A stretch of 64,000 nt of DNA from Xestospongia bergquistia. Lineage: Eukaryota; Porifera; Demospongiae; Haplosclerida; Petrosiidae. Of this stretch, positions 1-14,196 are shown piece after piece; positions within the stretch are counted from its first letter, which is position 1; each line of letters starts with the position of its first letter. The translations under genes were made by a program, and so were the position numbers. The stretch covers positions 4,784,001 to 4,848,000 of the forward strand of contig OZ014413.1 of NCBI GenBank assembly GCA_963965975.1, read 5' to 3'. The notes beneath the pieces are model-generated. The model searched no databases, was not told where the DNA came from, and saw only the letters and a program-made list of their open reading frames with translations.

Positions 1-204
1 ATTCCATTGCAATGCCTGTACTGTGCATATTGTGGTGTAATTCCACCATATATGTGTATCATATTTACATTTGTGGTTCAAATAGTGTAACATATATGAA
101 ATCATGTTCACATTCTTGATTTCATTGGTTGGTTTCAGGAAATGGTGTACTATTCACAAACTGCATTACACATTTTCATAATAACCATTGAATTTTTTAT
201 GTAG

Positions 205-3200
205 CTTATGAAGAAGCTTGTAATATCAGACCACAGATTGAAGCTGTACAAGTCAAAGTTCAACTGGTAAATATCTAAACAAAAACAGCTTGTATGGTAC
301 ATTGCGTGTTGAATAATATATTGTACTTTAATTGTGCTGTAGCTACGGGAAACCCACGAGAATGAACAAGAAAAGGCATATCACCTCAAAGCCCAAGTCA
401 TAGAAGTGAGAATAAAATGAATGCTCACATGTAGTGCATATATATTAATGTGATTATGAAATAATCAGTCAGATATTTTAAATGTAATGTATTATTATGA
501 ACCCAACTTGTGTTTAGTTTGCACTTCTGAGACATTTATCAGGCTTGTATCACTTTTCTCTTTAATTGGCTCTAAAGCTCTGTATAGGAACAATATACGA
601 TACATAGCTCTTCATTGTTTTGTTTATATTTGAAGGTACTGAGACAATAGACTAATTAACATAGGTTAGTACTTAATGTTTGTGGGTTGCATAATGAGCA
701 TTTTTTCCCGCCATCTCATAATGTTTCTATTTATATGCATTGCTGTGGAAGGAAAGGCAACTAAGAATTGAGAGGTTACTGTACAATTTGACTGTTTTAC
801 CAGTGGACATCTCTACATAAGCTTTAGCATGAGCCGTTCTAGGCTATCGGCTCCTGTCTTTAGTATTTACTTAATGATGTCATGTACTATTACAGGAAGG
901 ACAACAAGGCTTAGTACATCACCCTGAGTTTGTTAAACAAGGGCTAGTGACAATCTTGGATAAGAAAAGAGGCATTGGTAAGATAAACTAAGATTGTTAC
1001 ACCTTAGTTTACAATGACAACACACATGCATGTACATGTAACTACATAGACATTATTGTTGTTAGTGTTTTGCCTTATCAATTTTAGGAAACCACTGGCA
1101 GCGGTACTTTTGCCAGTTTCGTAAAATGGAGGGTAAAAAGATGGTCAAGTTTATATGCAGTCAGAAAAGCTCATCAGTAAGATAACAAAATAATTGTAAA
1201 AAACATCCTAAGACTGTTTGGTTGGTAATGTTGCTGTGGAATTGTAACAAGACTGTAATTGAAAAATCATCCTATAATTGTTTTGGAAGAATACTGATTT
1301 CATAGTGAAACACTAAAAAATAGGGCTACAAAGATTGCATAATTAGCAGCAGTGTCAGTGGAAGGCTAATAGATGTAGAATATTGGAAATATAAAAAATT
1401 AAGCTAGTGAGAAGATTCAAGCATCATCAGTCATATTCATTATTGTAACACTTGTGGTTAGGGTTAATAAAATTCATTGTTTGGTGCATGCGTGCATCAG
1501 CAGTTAAAGATGTGGTTTAAATTCATTGGATATAACAATATATTAAAATGCTGAAAACAAAGTATTCACTACATATATATATACATAACATGTGGTCCAA
1601 AATGATTATAGGATTGCCAGTCACATTGTGCTTGTTGGGCAGAAAATCATCCTTTGATAGTACTGTTGTTTTTGTAGGGCTGGGTTTTCAGACTGATAAG
1701 TAGGTAGAAGCTATGAAACTGCTCAAAGACATTTTTTGAGTAACAAAACTCAGAAGCTTCAATCAGTTTTGCCGAATCGAAAGTTTTCATGGTAGAAGTA
1801 ATGGTGTTTGCTATGTTTGTTGACAGTTATTGTATGTGGATTAATTTTATTGATCACTCTCCAAAGACACATGTCACAATATATTAAATGTTAAAGTGAC
1901 ATATCCACATATTATACATGTACATGTGCATACTATGTGGTCCAAAACAATCTTAGGACATCATTCTTGGCACAGAAACAACTCAGTATTAAAGTTCAAA
2001 TGGTACCATCCATTCTCATTGTACTCACAGTAGAGGAATATTCATTAGTTGTTAAGAGCATGTGTGGTCAATGGACTTATTTTATTTGTGTACTCTCAAT
2101 ACTCACATCCAATGACCAATAAGGACATGGACATATACATAGTGTATGGTTCAAAGCAATTTTAGGACCACCTGGTATGTGAAGTGTGCTGGGCTGAATA
2201 CACTGAACATATTTTAATTAAGTGATTACTACAGTAGTGACTAAATTTACTAATAGTAGTACATTGCATTTAATAGTAAACTTAACTTGTGTAGTTCAAT
2301 ATAATGTATTTAGTAGAGATAATAAGTATTACAAACTTTGTAAACGAGTACATTTCAGAGCAAAAGGCTTTAATATATTCAGCAAAGTCTTCACAGTTAG
2401 AGTGAGTATAGACTTGTACAGTTGTTTTGCACTGTCTCAGTATTATTGATTGCTGTTTTCATATTGTATGACTTCACTTTACTGGTTAATCTTTCAGACT
2501 CCTGTTGATGAATGGATGGAAGTAAAGGACTGTGTTCGTTCAAAAGCTGAAGAAGTGGATCGTAGGTTTTGCTTTGATATTGTTTGCATGTAAGTTATCA
2601 ACATTACTTGATAGCAATAATTGTACTTAATTTTGTACACAGTATGAATACAAGAATTATTATAAATTCAATTTCTCTTAGTTTAAAAGGTACAGAATAC
2701 AAGATAACTGTCCAAGGTATTGGACCAGAAGACAGAAATACTTGGCTACAAGTTATGGAAGGAAGAGAACCAGTATGTTATTATTATTATTTTTTTTAAT
2801 TTCTCTTTTTTCATCCAGGTATACACATCACTGAAAGCTTTAGATAGTGAGTTATGTGAACAAGCTTCTTTTTGTTATAACCCACAAGTGTTGTCATAAA
2901 TGTACATGTATAGCAATGTAGTTATAGATGTATGTATGTCCTTTAGACTCAACTTTGCATTTCCATATAAACTATATGTACATGTACGTACAAACTGTAT
3001 TAAGTAGAAGTGTTGTGGACTCATATTTCTATGTGAAGTGTGCCATGTGTTTGGTCCCATTGTGTATGTATACATACTGTCTATCTCTAATTATGTATAT
3101 GTGACAGTAATTAAACTGCACATTATAACTGCTAGCAGACACAAACATTAATGCCAATTATTCAGTTTTTGTAGCTTTAGCCAATGTTTCACTGTGAAGT

Positions 3201-6200
3201 CATTGTCTTCCGAAACAATTATAGGATAATTTTTCCGTTATAATCTTGTTTCTTTGTCTTCTAGTACTCAATAGTCAGCTCAGAACTCTACATATATTTG
3301 CCAATTTTTATGTTCTTAACTTTATAGTAACGTTAACATTCAAGCATGATTTTTTTACAATTAACCAGCAATTTTGCCTTGTGGTTTTTTTACTATATAT
3401 TTGTATGTCTTCTTGCATCTATTTCTATAATTGTAGTACTTAACTATTAAAAGCACAAGTATAAATTGAATACTCAACTGTGAGTATAAATGACTCCAAG
3501 GCCGCTAATATCTTGTGACAACTTTGTAGATTCTACTAACTCAATTTTAGTAATAGCTCTGCTCTATTGATTTATAACAACATAATTAGATCGAAAACAT
3601 TAATGATGCAGATTTTACATTTATATTCCTGTTGTTTTAGCTGGAAAAATCAATCCAGTTGGACACAAGTTTATAGAAAGATGTTTGGATACTATTGAAG
3701 AAAGAGGTAAGTGTCTGCATGTTGTAGGAAGTGTACAACTCATCCTTTGTTCCTAGGTTTGGAAGAAGAAGGTTTGTACAGACGACCAGGTGTACTTGCG
3801 AAAGCCAACAAACTTATCAAAGAATGCGTTGGTATGTTTGATAAATGGACTGAGTTTGTGCTAAAGCAATTTTATAAACCACATAACACATCGCAATGCA
3901 TATACTACAAGGATATTGTTAACAGGTTTTAACTATTTCATTATTACCAAGCCTGGACATGAGACAGTGAGGAATGCTTATAACTGTGCATACTCTTACA
4001 GCAAGAGGTCAAGTGGACATTTTTATTAATCTACTTCCCAGCATAGATTTTTTTATTAATGTTCATAGTAAAGTGAAAATGTGAAGCTGTCTGTTTACAC
4101 TACATTATATTTTACAGAGAAAGACATGACTAATAGTATTGATTTCAATGATGAAATAGAATGGGACACAAAAACACTAGCTAGTGCTGTGAAGTTATAC
4201 TTTGGGTAAGTTTTGTCTCTGACTTTTGTATCTTCCTCATTACTGTATTATTGAAATCATGTCATATATGTTTATCGTACTAACCTGTGTAGTGTTTGAG
4301 AAATTGGTGTAGGTATTCCTACTGTTAGACTCATAGTTCATTACTTAATCTTTTAAAACATTAGTCATAGCATATTTTGCAAATCTTTCTGGTATACACA
4401 CATAGCTTTAACAAGACTGTAATTGTGAAAATTGATGTGTAAATACTTTGAAATGTTATTGTCATAGTAACACATTGACTAGAAAAGGCAACAGAAGATA
4501 TTAAGAGATTATATAGAGCTAGAATTCAGAGAAGCAAGATAGTTTGCAGCTTGATTCTCATTGCTGTAGCATCTATAGTAGAGGCTAGTTAAATTCATTG
4601 ATTATCAACAGTTATATATGTGGTTAATTTGTCACTTTAAGTTGTCACATACATATAATAAAAGAATAAAACGATGTGTTGACATATATTGTGGGACATA
4701 CTATTGGCTTCATCATATGGTTTAATTAGAAATTGACATACATTTAAATCTTGTAAATTGTTACTTCAGTAATTTTTGTTTATGTTGTGCTCTTGAAATC
4801 TCTTCTTTAGTAAATATTTAGGAGAACCTATTATGACCTTCAATCTCCACTCTCATTTCATTGATTCTGCAAGTAAGTCAAGTCATCTCAAGGGTTTATT
4901 TGTTAAAGATTCACTGTATATAAAATAGCTCAAACAAGGTGTTGGGCTGGCTATAACATCATCCTTCATAATACATGTAGTACATTGACAATCAAGCTGA
5001 TCTTGTTTTTTATGATGGTTTTGTGGCCGTTTATTCATTTTTGTCAAAATTTATTTAGTCATTGGAATGAGATAATCAAAGGTCTATCGACTTAAGAAAA
5101 GTGATGTTTGAATAAATAGATTTTTGTAATGCCTTATATTTGATTACTTCTTTGCTGTAAGGTTTGCTGGTATTGTTTGCCAAATCCATCTAATGTTGAA
5201 AGTGATATAAATCATTTGTGTTCAAGATAGCAAAACTATACTATAAAGATTTGGCAGATAGGTTTTTCTTTCTATTGTTGTTACTTTTAGACTTGGGTTA
5301 GCTCCTTATTCATCAGTGTATATATTTTATAGAAATAAATGATCTTGAGAAAAGGTCAGAAGCTATTAAAGAACTTGTTGCTAAACTGCCTAAAGCTAAT
5401 GGTGATCTTTTAGCGACACTGATAGCTCACTTGAAAAAGTAAGAAATTATAAAATTATCATTTGTGATTTTGCTGCTAAATTTAATGTAATGTTTACATA
5501 TATGTTATGAAATCAGGTTTATAGCTTTTTGCTTCTTTGTAGTGTAGCAGATATGGCAGGTAAAAATTTAATGAAAGCCAGTAATCTGGGAGTTTGTTTT
5601 GGTCCAACTCTAATGCGTCCTGAACATGAAACGGTGGCAAGTATTGTCGACATTCGCTATCAAAACATCATTGTGGAATACTTGATTCTACACGTAGATG
5701 AGGTGAGTTTATGAAGTAGCCTGTTGTACTTGGCAATTTTTGATAAAATAAATTATAAGCAAATAGAATGTAAATCAGTCAGTCTTAGAAAACAGATGAA
5801 ACCACATGTTCTTTGAGGTAATAATTTCCTAGTGAAAGTTATTAGCATATATGTACTTTTGAGGCTATATAAAGTATATGCCTGAGTTATGTAAAATGAT
5901 ACCTACACATGTACATGCCACTGTAATATCCATGCTCTCATCTTACTGTGACAATCATAGTTTAAGTAAGTGATATGTCCTTGATTTTGTGGGTACTATT
6001 GAAATAGGGATTTTTGTACTATATTTCTTCTCTGATCTTGTTTATGATATTTTTATCCCTGACCCTAAATTTTTGCAAACATGCTAGTTGATAACATGCC
6101 TTGGAGTCAGAGTTGTTCGGATATGTCCCTCTCATTTGTCTATTGATAATATTCCTACTTTAATTTTCTTAGATATTTCCTAGTGCTCAAAGAAGTCAAC

Positions 6201-7335
6201 CTTTTCCTTCACCAAAGAATGTCATATCTGACTCGAACGTGTTTAATCGCTCAGAACCAGTTCGAATTCCTTCTAGCAGGCGTCGTCCTCCTCCTGCTGC
6301 TCCAGCTCCTACTAAGAGGGTGTCTGCAGCTGAATTTGTGAAAAAGAGTCATGAGCAAAAGACACAATCCACTACTACATCCCATAAGTAAGCTAAGAAA
6401 TAACATGCATGTACTTTCACCTGATTTACTTTTAACCTTTGTAACTTTGGATTTAACATTATCTGTAATGGATTTCAAGTGTTTAAGAGTACGTTGACTA
6501 TGTTTTATGAATTTCTTGAAACTACATATTAGTTGAACTCCTAAGCACTTCTACTAAATGTTGTTATGATCTCATGTCAAAATTATATTCCATTTTTTTC
6601 AGTGCTGCGGTATCCCCACTGGTAAGCAACAAGGATATTCCTCCTCCTCCTGTTACACAGAGGCAACCAGTTGCTTTGAGAGCAACCTCTCATGCCACAG
6701 CTCACAAAGACGAAAGAAGTTCTGTGCTTGGTAAGTCAGTTCAAGTATTATCACATCCAATGTATGTATAACAGATACATGCCTATAAGCACTTGCAGGG
6801 GAAATCACAATTTTTAAACTTCACTGTTTGAAATGACTGCTATATAAGACACATTGTATACTTTAGTCTTCCAAGAGTTTCTGAAAGTAAAAACAATGAT
6901 TTGTATTGTCAATCAGCTTACCTTGCATTTATTGCAGTTATTGTAAATAGAGTTTCAGTTAATCAGCAACTGTGAGGCAAAAAGTAGATAAATTTGTCTA
7001 CAGTATGAGAAGAGGCATGTTGATGGCTGTTACAGAGTTTTTCCATCAATTGTGATATCTTGTGTGTTGTACAGTATTAGTTTGATTATACCATGAATAT
7101 CCTACAAATACATGTACATGTATACAGTTGTTCTTTTGATTTAGAATCAGGAGCTTTTGATCACTTAGAAGCGAAACCAACGTCAAGGCCACCAGTTACG
7201 CAAAAACGACGTAAGTCTTTTAGATATCTTATAGTATTATGTGTGTATTTATCAAAGGCATCAACATTGCTATATGCCTTATTGGGACAAGTGTGCTGTA
7301 AAAAAACTAATACAGAACTGTGCACATAAGTGTGG

Positions 7336-7373
<38 letters not shown>

Positions 7374-8868
7374 CTGCAGTGTTGTTTTCCAGCCGGGTAC
7401 AACATGGACAGTTAAAAATGATTCTATGTGGCTACAGTCGAATGTCACTTTAATACATACTGCATATTGTACATAACTATGATGATAATTTTGGGTACTA
7501 TGCAGCTTGTTTTATTGATTGAGGTCACAGTATTATACATTGTGTACATACAAGAATTGAAGTTAAATTCGCCACTTTAAATGTGTTGCTTTTAAGTGCA
7601 AAGCTGAGTTTTGTTGGTACTTGTATATGTTGTGATGCTGTATAATAATTTCATTGTAATCCTTTTATAGCCAATCTGTCAAGTCGAACATCCCAGTACT
7701 TATCTAATAATCGTCCAGGACGTACTGAGTCCTCACCTCCTGCTCCTCCACCTCAAGAGCAAAAGCCTGTTCTTTCACGGTAAGATATGCTGGTACTTTA
7801 GTGGCACTGTTCATTAGCTTATCATTATTGAAATTATTACATTGCTGAAATGTAGATGTTCTTTATGATTATGAGCTATATAATTCTTTGTTTACTGTAG
7901 ACGGTCGCCACCTTCACCTCCTCCTACCAAACCTGCAGCACCCACTGGAAGGTATGCCATTAACATTTTACATAAATTTAACCAATAATAGCATCTAGTC
8001 ATTTACAGCTATAAAAGTTATAGAAATATAGCATAAGTTCAGCACTATTTGGCTAAAAGGCTGCCAAACAAAGTAAAAGCTTAAAAAGTTGGAAACGCCT
8101 TGAAAAATGATAACCAAGATAAAGGATTGAAAACCGACTATATCAGCAGGTCAAACTAACATTCATTGAAATTTGTTAGTTTCTGTTGTTGTGACTTTAA
8201 TGAGATCTCTACACTTTAGTGCTTTTCATTGTTGTATATATCTTTGTATGTACCTACTCAGCTACTAATGAGCCTATACCCAACATGTCTAGTTGCTACT
8301 ACAAATGTATCAAAATTTAGACATTGAGCATGCATCCATCATCAAAGAAAACTTTATGCTCATGTGTACTCTCCAAATCATAAGGTTAAGCTGTAGAGCC
8401 ATTGAATGTAATTTTGTCCTATTTTGAGTGTTCCTTACTTGTGATTTAATAAGTCAAGTGATGATTTGGAAATTTTATTTGTTCATAGACGTGCAAAGGC
8501 TTTATATGATTGTGAAGCTGAAGATGAACTTGAGCTTTCTTTCCGTGAAGATGAAGTACTATACAACAGTAAGTTATTGTTATTGTTACTGATCAGTGAC
8601 AGGTATTAACTGTTATAAGCAGTTGGTGTAAGAGACCAAAGCTACATACATGTAGTAATACAACTATTAGCACATAAGTTTGCATTTTGCATTCTCACAA
8701 AGAATTATTATAAAATTAAAAATTTGAATAGAACTATGGGGATATTTAGCATTTTTTATTTCTGTAGTAACAGAATCTGAAGAACCAGACTGGTTAGTTG
8801 CTTCTAATGCTGATGGGAAAAGAGGTCTTATACCAGCCAACTATATTCAGTGGTTGTCAGACTCTTAA
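205..8868 (+). CDS. GRAF/oligophrenin-type Rho GTPase-activating protein, 3' part (5' end outside window)
   Basis: The gene switches Rho-family GTPases off at membranes and actin structures. Twenty coding exons are in phase: 205-266, 343-405, 896-977, 1088-1176, 2498-2589, 2682-2772, 2819-2846, 3641-3706, 3757-3831, 4118-4205, 4811-4872, 5333-5438, 5543-5702, 6173-6387, 6603-6730, 7145-7210, 7671-7779, 7901-7951, 8489-8568, 8768-8868. They give 603 residues. Order seen: the end of a helical BAR-like region (exons 1-2), a PH domain (NHWQRYFCQF...RRFCFDIV...DRNTWLQVMEGREPVY), a RhoGAP domain (EEGLYRRPGV with the expected arginine finger, then NLGVCFGPTLMRP), a Pro/Ser-rich linker, and a C-terminal SH3 (ALYDCEAEDELELSF...PDWLVAS...GLIPANYIQ). 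This order is that of ARHGAP26/ARHGAP10/ARHGAP42; oligophrenin lacks the SH3. The window begins in an intron, so the start and most of the BAR domain are missing. Confidence 0.93.
1500..2200 (+). repeat. Diverged repeat family, three copies in a RhoGAP intron
   Basis: A motif of GTGGTCCAAAA-like sequence followed by an ATTATAGGA-like block recurs at about 1591, 1936 and 2144. Each copy is preceded by a GTGG-TTAA-TTCATTG-like stretch and a TATATACAT-like stretch. A weaker match to the upstream part lies near 4575-4640. The copies are old and heavily diverged. Confidence 0.5.
7339..7371. repeat. (TA)n microsatellite
   Basis: About 33 bases of uninterrupted TA in a RhoGAP intron. Confidence 0.95.
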
Positions 8869-9824
8869 AAGATGTTGGCCATTTAGTAACAAACCTCGCA
8901 AGTGTTAGCTCAAAGCTTTCATCATTACTGTTCTTTCCATTTGTGATCATGTCATTATGTATTATCTATTTCTAGTTGTAATAATAGTTTAAAACTTGAA
9001 AATAAATATAACTTGTTGTATGAAGAAGCAGAGGAATGTAAACTAAATCAGACATAATTGTTACAGTGTCATACTATATAAAGGTGGTCAATCATTTGTG
9101 TACTAGTAGTCATTGGTATCCAAAATCATTATCAAATGGTTCTAAAGTGAATTCAAACATAGTTGTGGTTAGAAGGTTCTGGTATTGTTCCTACATAATC
9201 TGAGTTATTAGTGTTTGATTGACAGAGCAGTGCAAGGTAAAATTTTGTAATTGGAAGTACACAATGGTTAGTCAAGAATTGATTATATGCTCATAAATGC
9301 ATGTTGTGAAAAAAAATTGATTTGTGAACTGAGAAGAAAATTGTACAAGTGAAGAAGAATGATAATATACAAGTCCAAAAGCTTGTACATTGAAGATGCA
9401 ATACTATGTATATGAAGAAGGCTTCTAAAACGTAATTTGTGTGTAGTCCAATTCCTAATCTGTACAGGTTCAAACCCATACAAGGCTCAAAACAAAATTC
9501 TTACAATGGGGACACAGTCTGATACACCCACAAATTGCCATACAATATGACTGAATTGTGTTAAAATTATATTGTACAATAAATTAACCGTCACAAACCC
9601 ACGAAAAAGGCTCATTACATGACAACACATACTCAGAATGGTCAACATGATGACTTCTGGTGTGGTGCATTTTGAGGTCTAAAACAAGAGTCAGAATATG
9701 AACAAGTAATGAAACGAAAATGGAGCATATCAATCTTGTTTTGCTGATCACTCTATATCATAGTGGTAATTTATCACATAATAATAATGAATATTAATAC
9801 AACTTGTAATTATGAATGTTAATA
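8869..9824. other. Convergent intergenic region, RhoGAP 3' end to TDRD3-like 3' end
   Basis: This is AT-rich sequence between two convergent genes. An AATAAA hexamer at 9001-9006, about 130 bases after the RhoGAP stop, is a plausible polyadenylation signal for that gene. I see no coding exon. A careful look for a UBA or Tudor exon of the TDRD3-like gene at 9600-9824 on the minus strand found none. Confidence 0.6.
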
Positions 9825-12800
9825 CTACTTTGGTTCTTGTGGTTTAGCAGAAAAAGGAATACTACTTTGCATTGTTGGTAGCAAAGCAGATTCCCAATCA
9901 AATTTGACACTATGGGATGGATGGACACTAGAGCATGGATTTCTAGGCTCTTTTTGTTGAAGGCTTAGCTTACAGATTGAATCAGACATGCCTTGCACAT
10001 CTGATTGTTCCTTAAAAGTTGAATACTGTTGTGAGGAATGTTTATTAGCTCTTTTGCTGGTATACTTGGGTGTTACTACTTGAGACTCATCCAAATGAGG
10101 AGAACAGGAATCGCTATGTCTTTCAAGATGTTGGCCTCTTCCTTGACCTGTTGTATCCCAATGCGATGGGGTGGTCACTTTAGGACTCATCTTTCTAGAT
10201 TTAAGATCGGTTGAATTTGTTGATGTCTCTTTGCTTTTTTCTAGTACACTCTCATAGACCCTTTCTTTGTGTTGTGATTCTCTACCACCCACTTTGGCAT
10301 ATCGTTTACTGGAGCTGCTGAATTGTGATGTTTTTCCTGTTAATGTATGAGCAAGATCACATCTCATAACTTTCTGATCTTCAAGTTTAGCTGGTTGACG
10401 TTTATCACTTCCAGTGTTTTTAACTGTTTGTCTTGATGTAGTTAAGCTATCATCATGGCTTTTTTTTTTGCTTGGATTTGTATAATCTTTTTGTTTTTGC
10501 CCTGACAGAGAAAATGGTTGAAATGGTGGAGGACCTGCACCTGTTGGTACTAAACGCTGGAAATGACTTGATATGCCCTGAAATAAACACAATATTGACA
10601 TCAATAAATGAGAAAGACCAGTAATCGAGCTTGGCTAATAATGAACATATTCCTTAAGACACAAGAAATATTCCTTAATTTGCCTTCCTCTTAACTAAAG
10701 CTACAAAAAGGACATAAACAGGACTATTGAATCCTGTACTTATTGCAACTTGAGACAGACACTAATTCTTAAAACAGTCAAGATTGGTGAGTGAATCAGG
10801 CAAGATCTATTCTTGATATCAAAACTACTTAGTACACCAGCCTCAGTGATCACTTAATACAATATTTAAAATCCTTACAGTGAGCACCTATGCTCACTAT
10901 AACAAGCTAACTTATTTACTTATTCCCACATTGAAGATCTTTAAATCTAGGACTTAATTTTCTTTATAATATGGACATGATCACAATGCAAAACCTCACT
11001 GTTTAACATGTATAAAAACTTTACTTTTTCAAGGTTCCACTTTTTAATCATATGTTCAACTTGTCCTCCTAATACAGTCACTGTTGAAGGAGTCAACAGT
11101 AAAAACCCTCCAGCCACATTCACTTTTGATCTTAAAATCAACTTGGTTCCAGGAGGAGTAGAAGAACTGCATGGACAACAAAAATTATGCAAATCACTTT
11201 AATCAAAGATTTGTAAAAAAGAGACAACAACTTTTGTAATATCTTGTAATGATATATCCTGAATTGTTTATTGTAATTGTCATCATTATTCTTAACCTGT
11301 ATGAGGTGCTGCTACACAGTTGTCATTTTATTAACAATGTTGTTTACTTTGTCATGGATGTGTAATGTACGAATTATTAACATGTGTAGACACTATATTG
11401 ACAAAGTATAACAACAACTGTCTAAATTTTTAATAATCATTGCCACCTAAGTGAAGGAAACAGTACTTACTTTGTGTGTGTGTGTGTTTTGCTGAACAAT
11501 TTTAATTAAAAAATTTGAAAACAACACTTAATGTGTGGTTATCAAACATTATGCACACTCTTCTTTGTCTTGAGATTTGTTGTTCATTAAGTTTATTGAC
11601 CTTGACTACTTTCTTTGCGAGGATTTATTTAGTAGATAATATACATCAGCAGAGATCTCACAATGTTTTTAGTTGTGTCAAGTGCTATCTTATTTCACTT
11701 TAAATATATTATGCTAAGCTCAATAATAGATACATGCCTACTTTATATAAATGACTAATAAATCAGAACTGTAGTTGTGTCATTGATTTCATTTTAATAC
11801 ATGTAGAACATACTTTAGTCCTGGAATAATTCCTTTGAATTCAATTGCACTACAGTGAACGTGACCATCAGTTAGCTGAAGTCTTAACAATCGATTCTTA
11901 GTAGATTCAACATGCTGCTTCAAGTTGGGTGCTGCAACGTTACGAATTTTCTGAATCTGTAGCACTATTGGTCCTGAGACCTAAAATAATAAATTAACTC
12001 ATAGACATGGCAATTAATTAATTAATGACTGTAGCATCAAACTTCTTCCAGAACAATAACTTCAGTTTAGGTTAAGGTTACAATTTAAGTTTTGGTTTAG
12101 GGTATTCTCAGACAATTCAGACCAAATAACACATTCATGTGGCAAACTAAATATTACTAATATAGATGTTACAAAACCAAGGATGTCATACATGTTTGTA
12201 AAAAAAGTAAGTATTGTATAGTAGTAGATAACTTTTCATAACATTATGAATAAGCATTTAAATTGTGCTTAATCCTAATTCTATATACATGTCTGAGTAC
12301 ATGCTCTTGAAGTGGTGCCTAAATATCCATTAAAAAAAATTAAGAGGAAAATAACTGAAAAGAATCCAAAAAGTTTCAGACTTACAAAGAACTAATTAAA
12401 AACACCCAAAATGTGTTGATGATGCTACCAGCATAATTGTATTTCTGTAAACTACCAGTCAAACCTACTAAAAAAGAGCCTATTATGCATCATAAACCTC
12501 TACATGTACATTTTTAACTTGGTAAACTAACCTCTTTAAGTCCACTTTTAGATAAGGAATCAGGAAGACATTTTTCTCCAACTGATCGGAGATCAAACTA
12601 TAAACAATATCAGATTAAGGTTTATACATTGGAATGTACCATATACCTGGCTATCATTGCATAATATAAATTTTGCACATGAAAAGGACAAGGCTGGTTA
12701 GTATTATTAAACTTTTGCACATTAAATTTTTAGATTTTGTTAAAAGTTTAACTGCAATGTAGGCATGGTGTTCCGTATAATAAGTGGGTTAAAAATATTT

Positions 12801-13322
12801 TGTGGATCAGCTCTTGTTACGTGCTGTAAAAAATGTAAACATTTTCTTTACCATGAAAATAACCAGGTATATGGTAGTTGGTACAGTATATACTATACAA
12901 TTATTATGTAGGCAACATCTTTGCTGAACAAAACACTTAAGTCTAAAATTAATTATTGGTATGTATGGACATGTTCCAATTTTTAAAGCATTTTTGACTT
13001 CTAGCAGGTCATTTGAATTGTAAACTATTATATAATGAGACTACCTTACAACAAAGCAATGACCAAACTGTGTCCCCCTAAGGATTGGGGCCAGAACAAC
13101 ATGCAAGTAATAACTAAGTACAAAGTGATCTAATAACCATACATTTAATGCAGCTGAAATGATGTCATCTTCAGTTGAAAGATTCTGTTCATTCATAGAA
13201 CTACTAATACCATAACTTGTCAAATACCTGTAATCCAACAATAAAGAATAAATTCACAGATATTACAGCACTAACCACCCTTTTCTTCGTAAGGACAAAT
13301 ACACATCAGACAATGTGGCCAT
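9825..13322 (-). CDS. TDRD3: TDRD3-like protein (RMI1-type N-terminal and OB-fold region), no Tudor domain
   Basis: In animals TDRD3 partners topoisomerase III beta through its N-terminal OB-fold region. Six minus-strand exons are in phase: 13322-13276, 13227-13143, 12597-12532, 11980-11814, 11166-11025, 10577-9825. They give 419 residues. Landmarks match TDRD3 closely: KGWYLTSYGI at the first junction, FDLRSVGEKCLP, GPIVLQIQKIRNVAAP, LLRLQLTDGHVHCSAVEF, STPPGTKL, GGFLLLTPSTVTVLGGQVEHMI and GAGPPPFQPF. After that the last exon is about 250 residues of Ser/Lys/Gln-rich, apparently disordered sequence ending at a stop. Family members usually continue with a UBA and a Tudor domain; neither is visible here. 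Either the sponge gene is short or downstream exons are used in another isoform. The 5' ends of this gene and the formin gene are about 100 bases apart. Confidence 0.85.
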
Positions 13323-13447
13323 TGTAGGTACGTCCACTGGGCGGGGCTAAGCTTGTTGATTTACGGAGAGTGTAAACGGACGTTCAGTAAATTATGACTG
13401 AGGATTGAGGACTGAGGACTGAAGTTGTGGATTTATCACTAAGTTAG
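13323..13447. promoter_or_regulatory. Shared divergent promoter of TDRD3-like and formin genes
   Basis: The interval lies between the TDRD3-like start codon (13322, minus) and an inferred formin 5' non-coding exon whose donor GTGAGT begins at 13448. It contains a local GC-rich patch with a GC-box-like GGGCGGGG at about 13340-13347, which stands out in this AT-rich window. A shared bidirectional promoter is inferred from geometry and composition only. Confidence 0.55.
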
Positions 13448-14196
13448 GTGAGTTTGGAGGTAATTTAATGATCGCTATATTATATTAGATAGTGTTTCGA
13501 TAGAAAGCTAGAATATGACAGGCCAAGTCGCCCTTATTTGACCAACTAATTTGTTGGCTTAACTACAACGTGTAATTTATACTCAGAAAAGCAGAATAGG
13601 GTTATTTGGATTATTAGTAGTTGAATGGCTGCTGTGAATATTATATTCACACAGACTTGTTCATGTCTTATGAGATCTTGTATTGTGATACTGTTTGTAT
13701 GATATGTGTATAGTATGTGTGATGTAAAGTGGAATTTATGCATAGCTTTCAATGTAATTGTTTAAAGTTTGATGTTTCCAGTTCTACTTTTATTCTAATG
13801 TGTATAAATGTACTGTGTTGCATTTCCGTGATAAAATATGTTCCTGCAGCCAAAGAGATACATGAAAAATGTATCATGCGTGTACTAGTAATTGCATCTA
13901 CCAGTGATATCTGACCTAGTGTATAATAACATTCTATGAATACCAGGAAACCTTAATGAGTTTAATTACATGTCATAATTGTTAAAATATTTCTAGGAGG
14001 ACAAGACAATATCTGTAAAGTAGTTAGTATATTGTATATGATTAGGTTCAGGATTCTCTTTTTTCCTTTTTATTTATTGCTTGTTAAGGAAGTTCACTAT
14101 AGACCCTTTACACGTAAGATAAATGACTTCATGTATGTAGAGGATTCATCAATAAATTGATGTTATTCATATCTATAGATTTTTACACCTTGAAAT

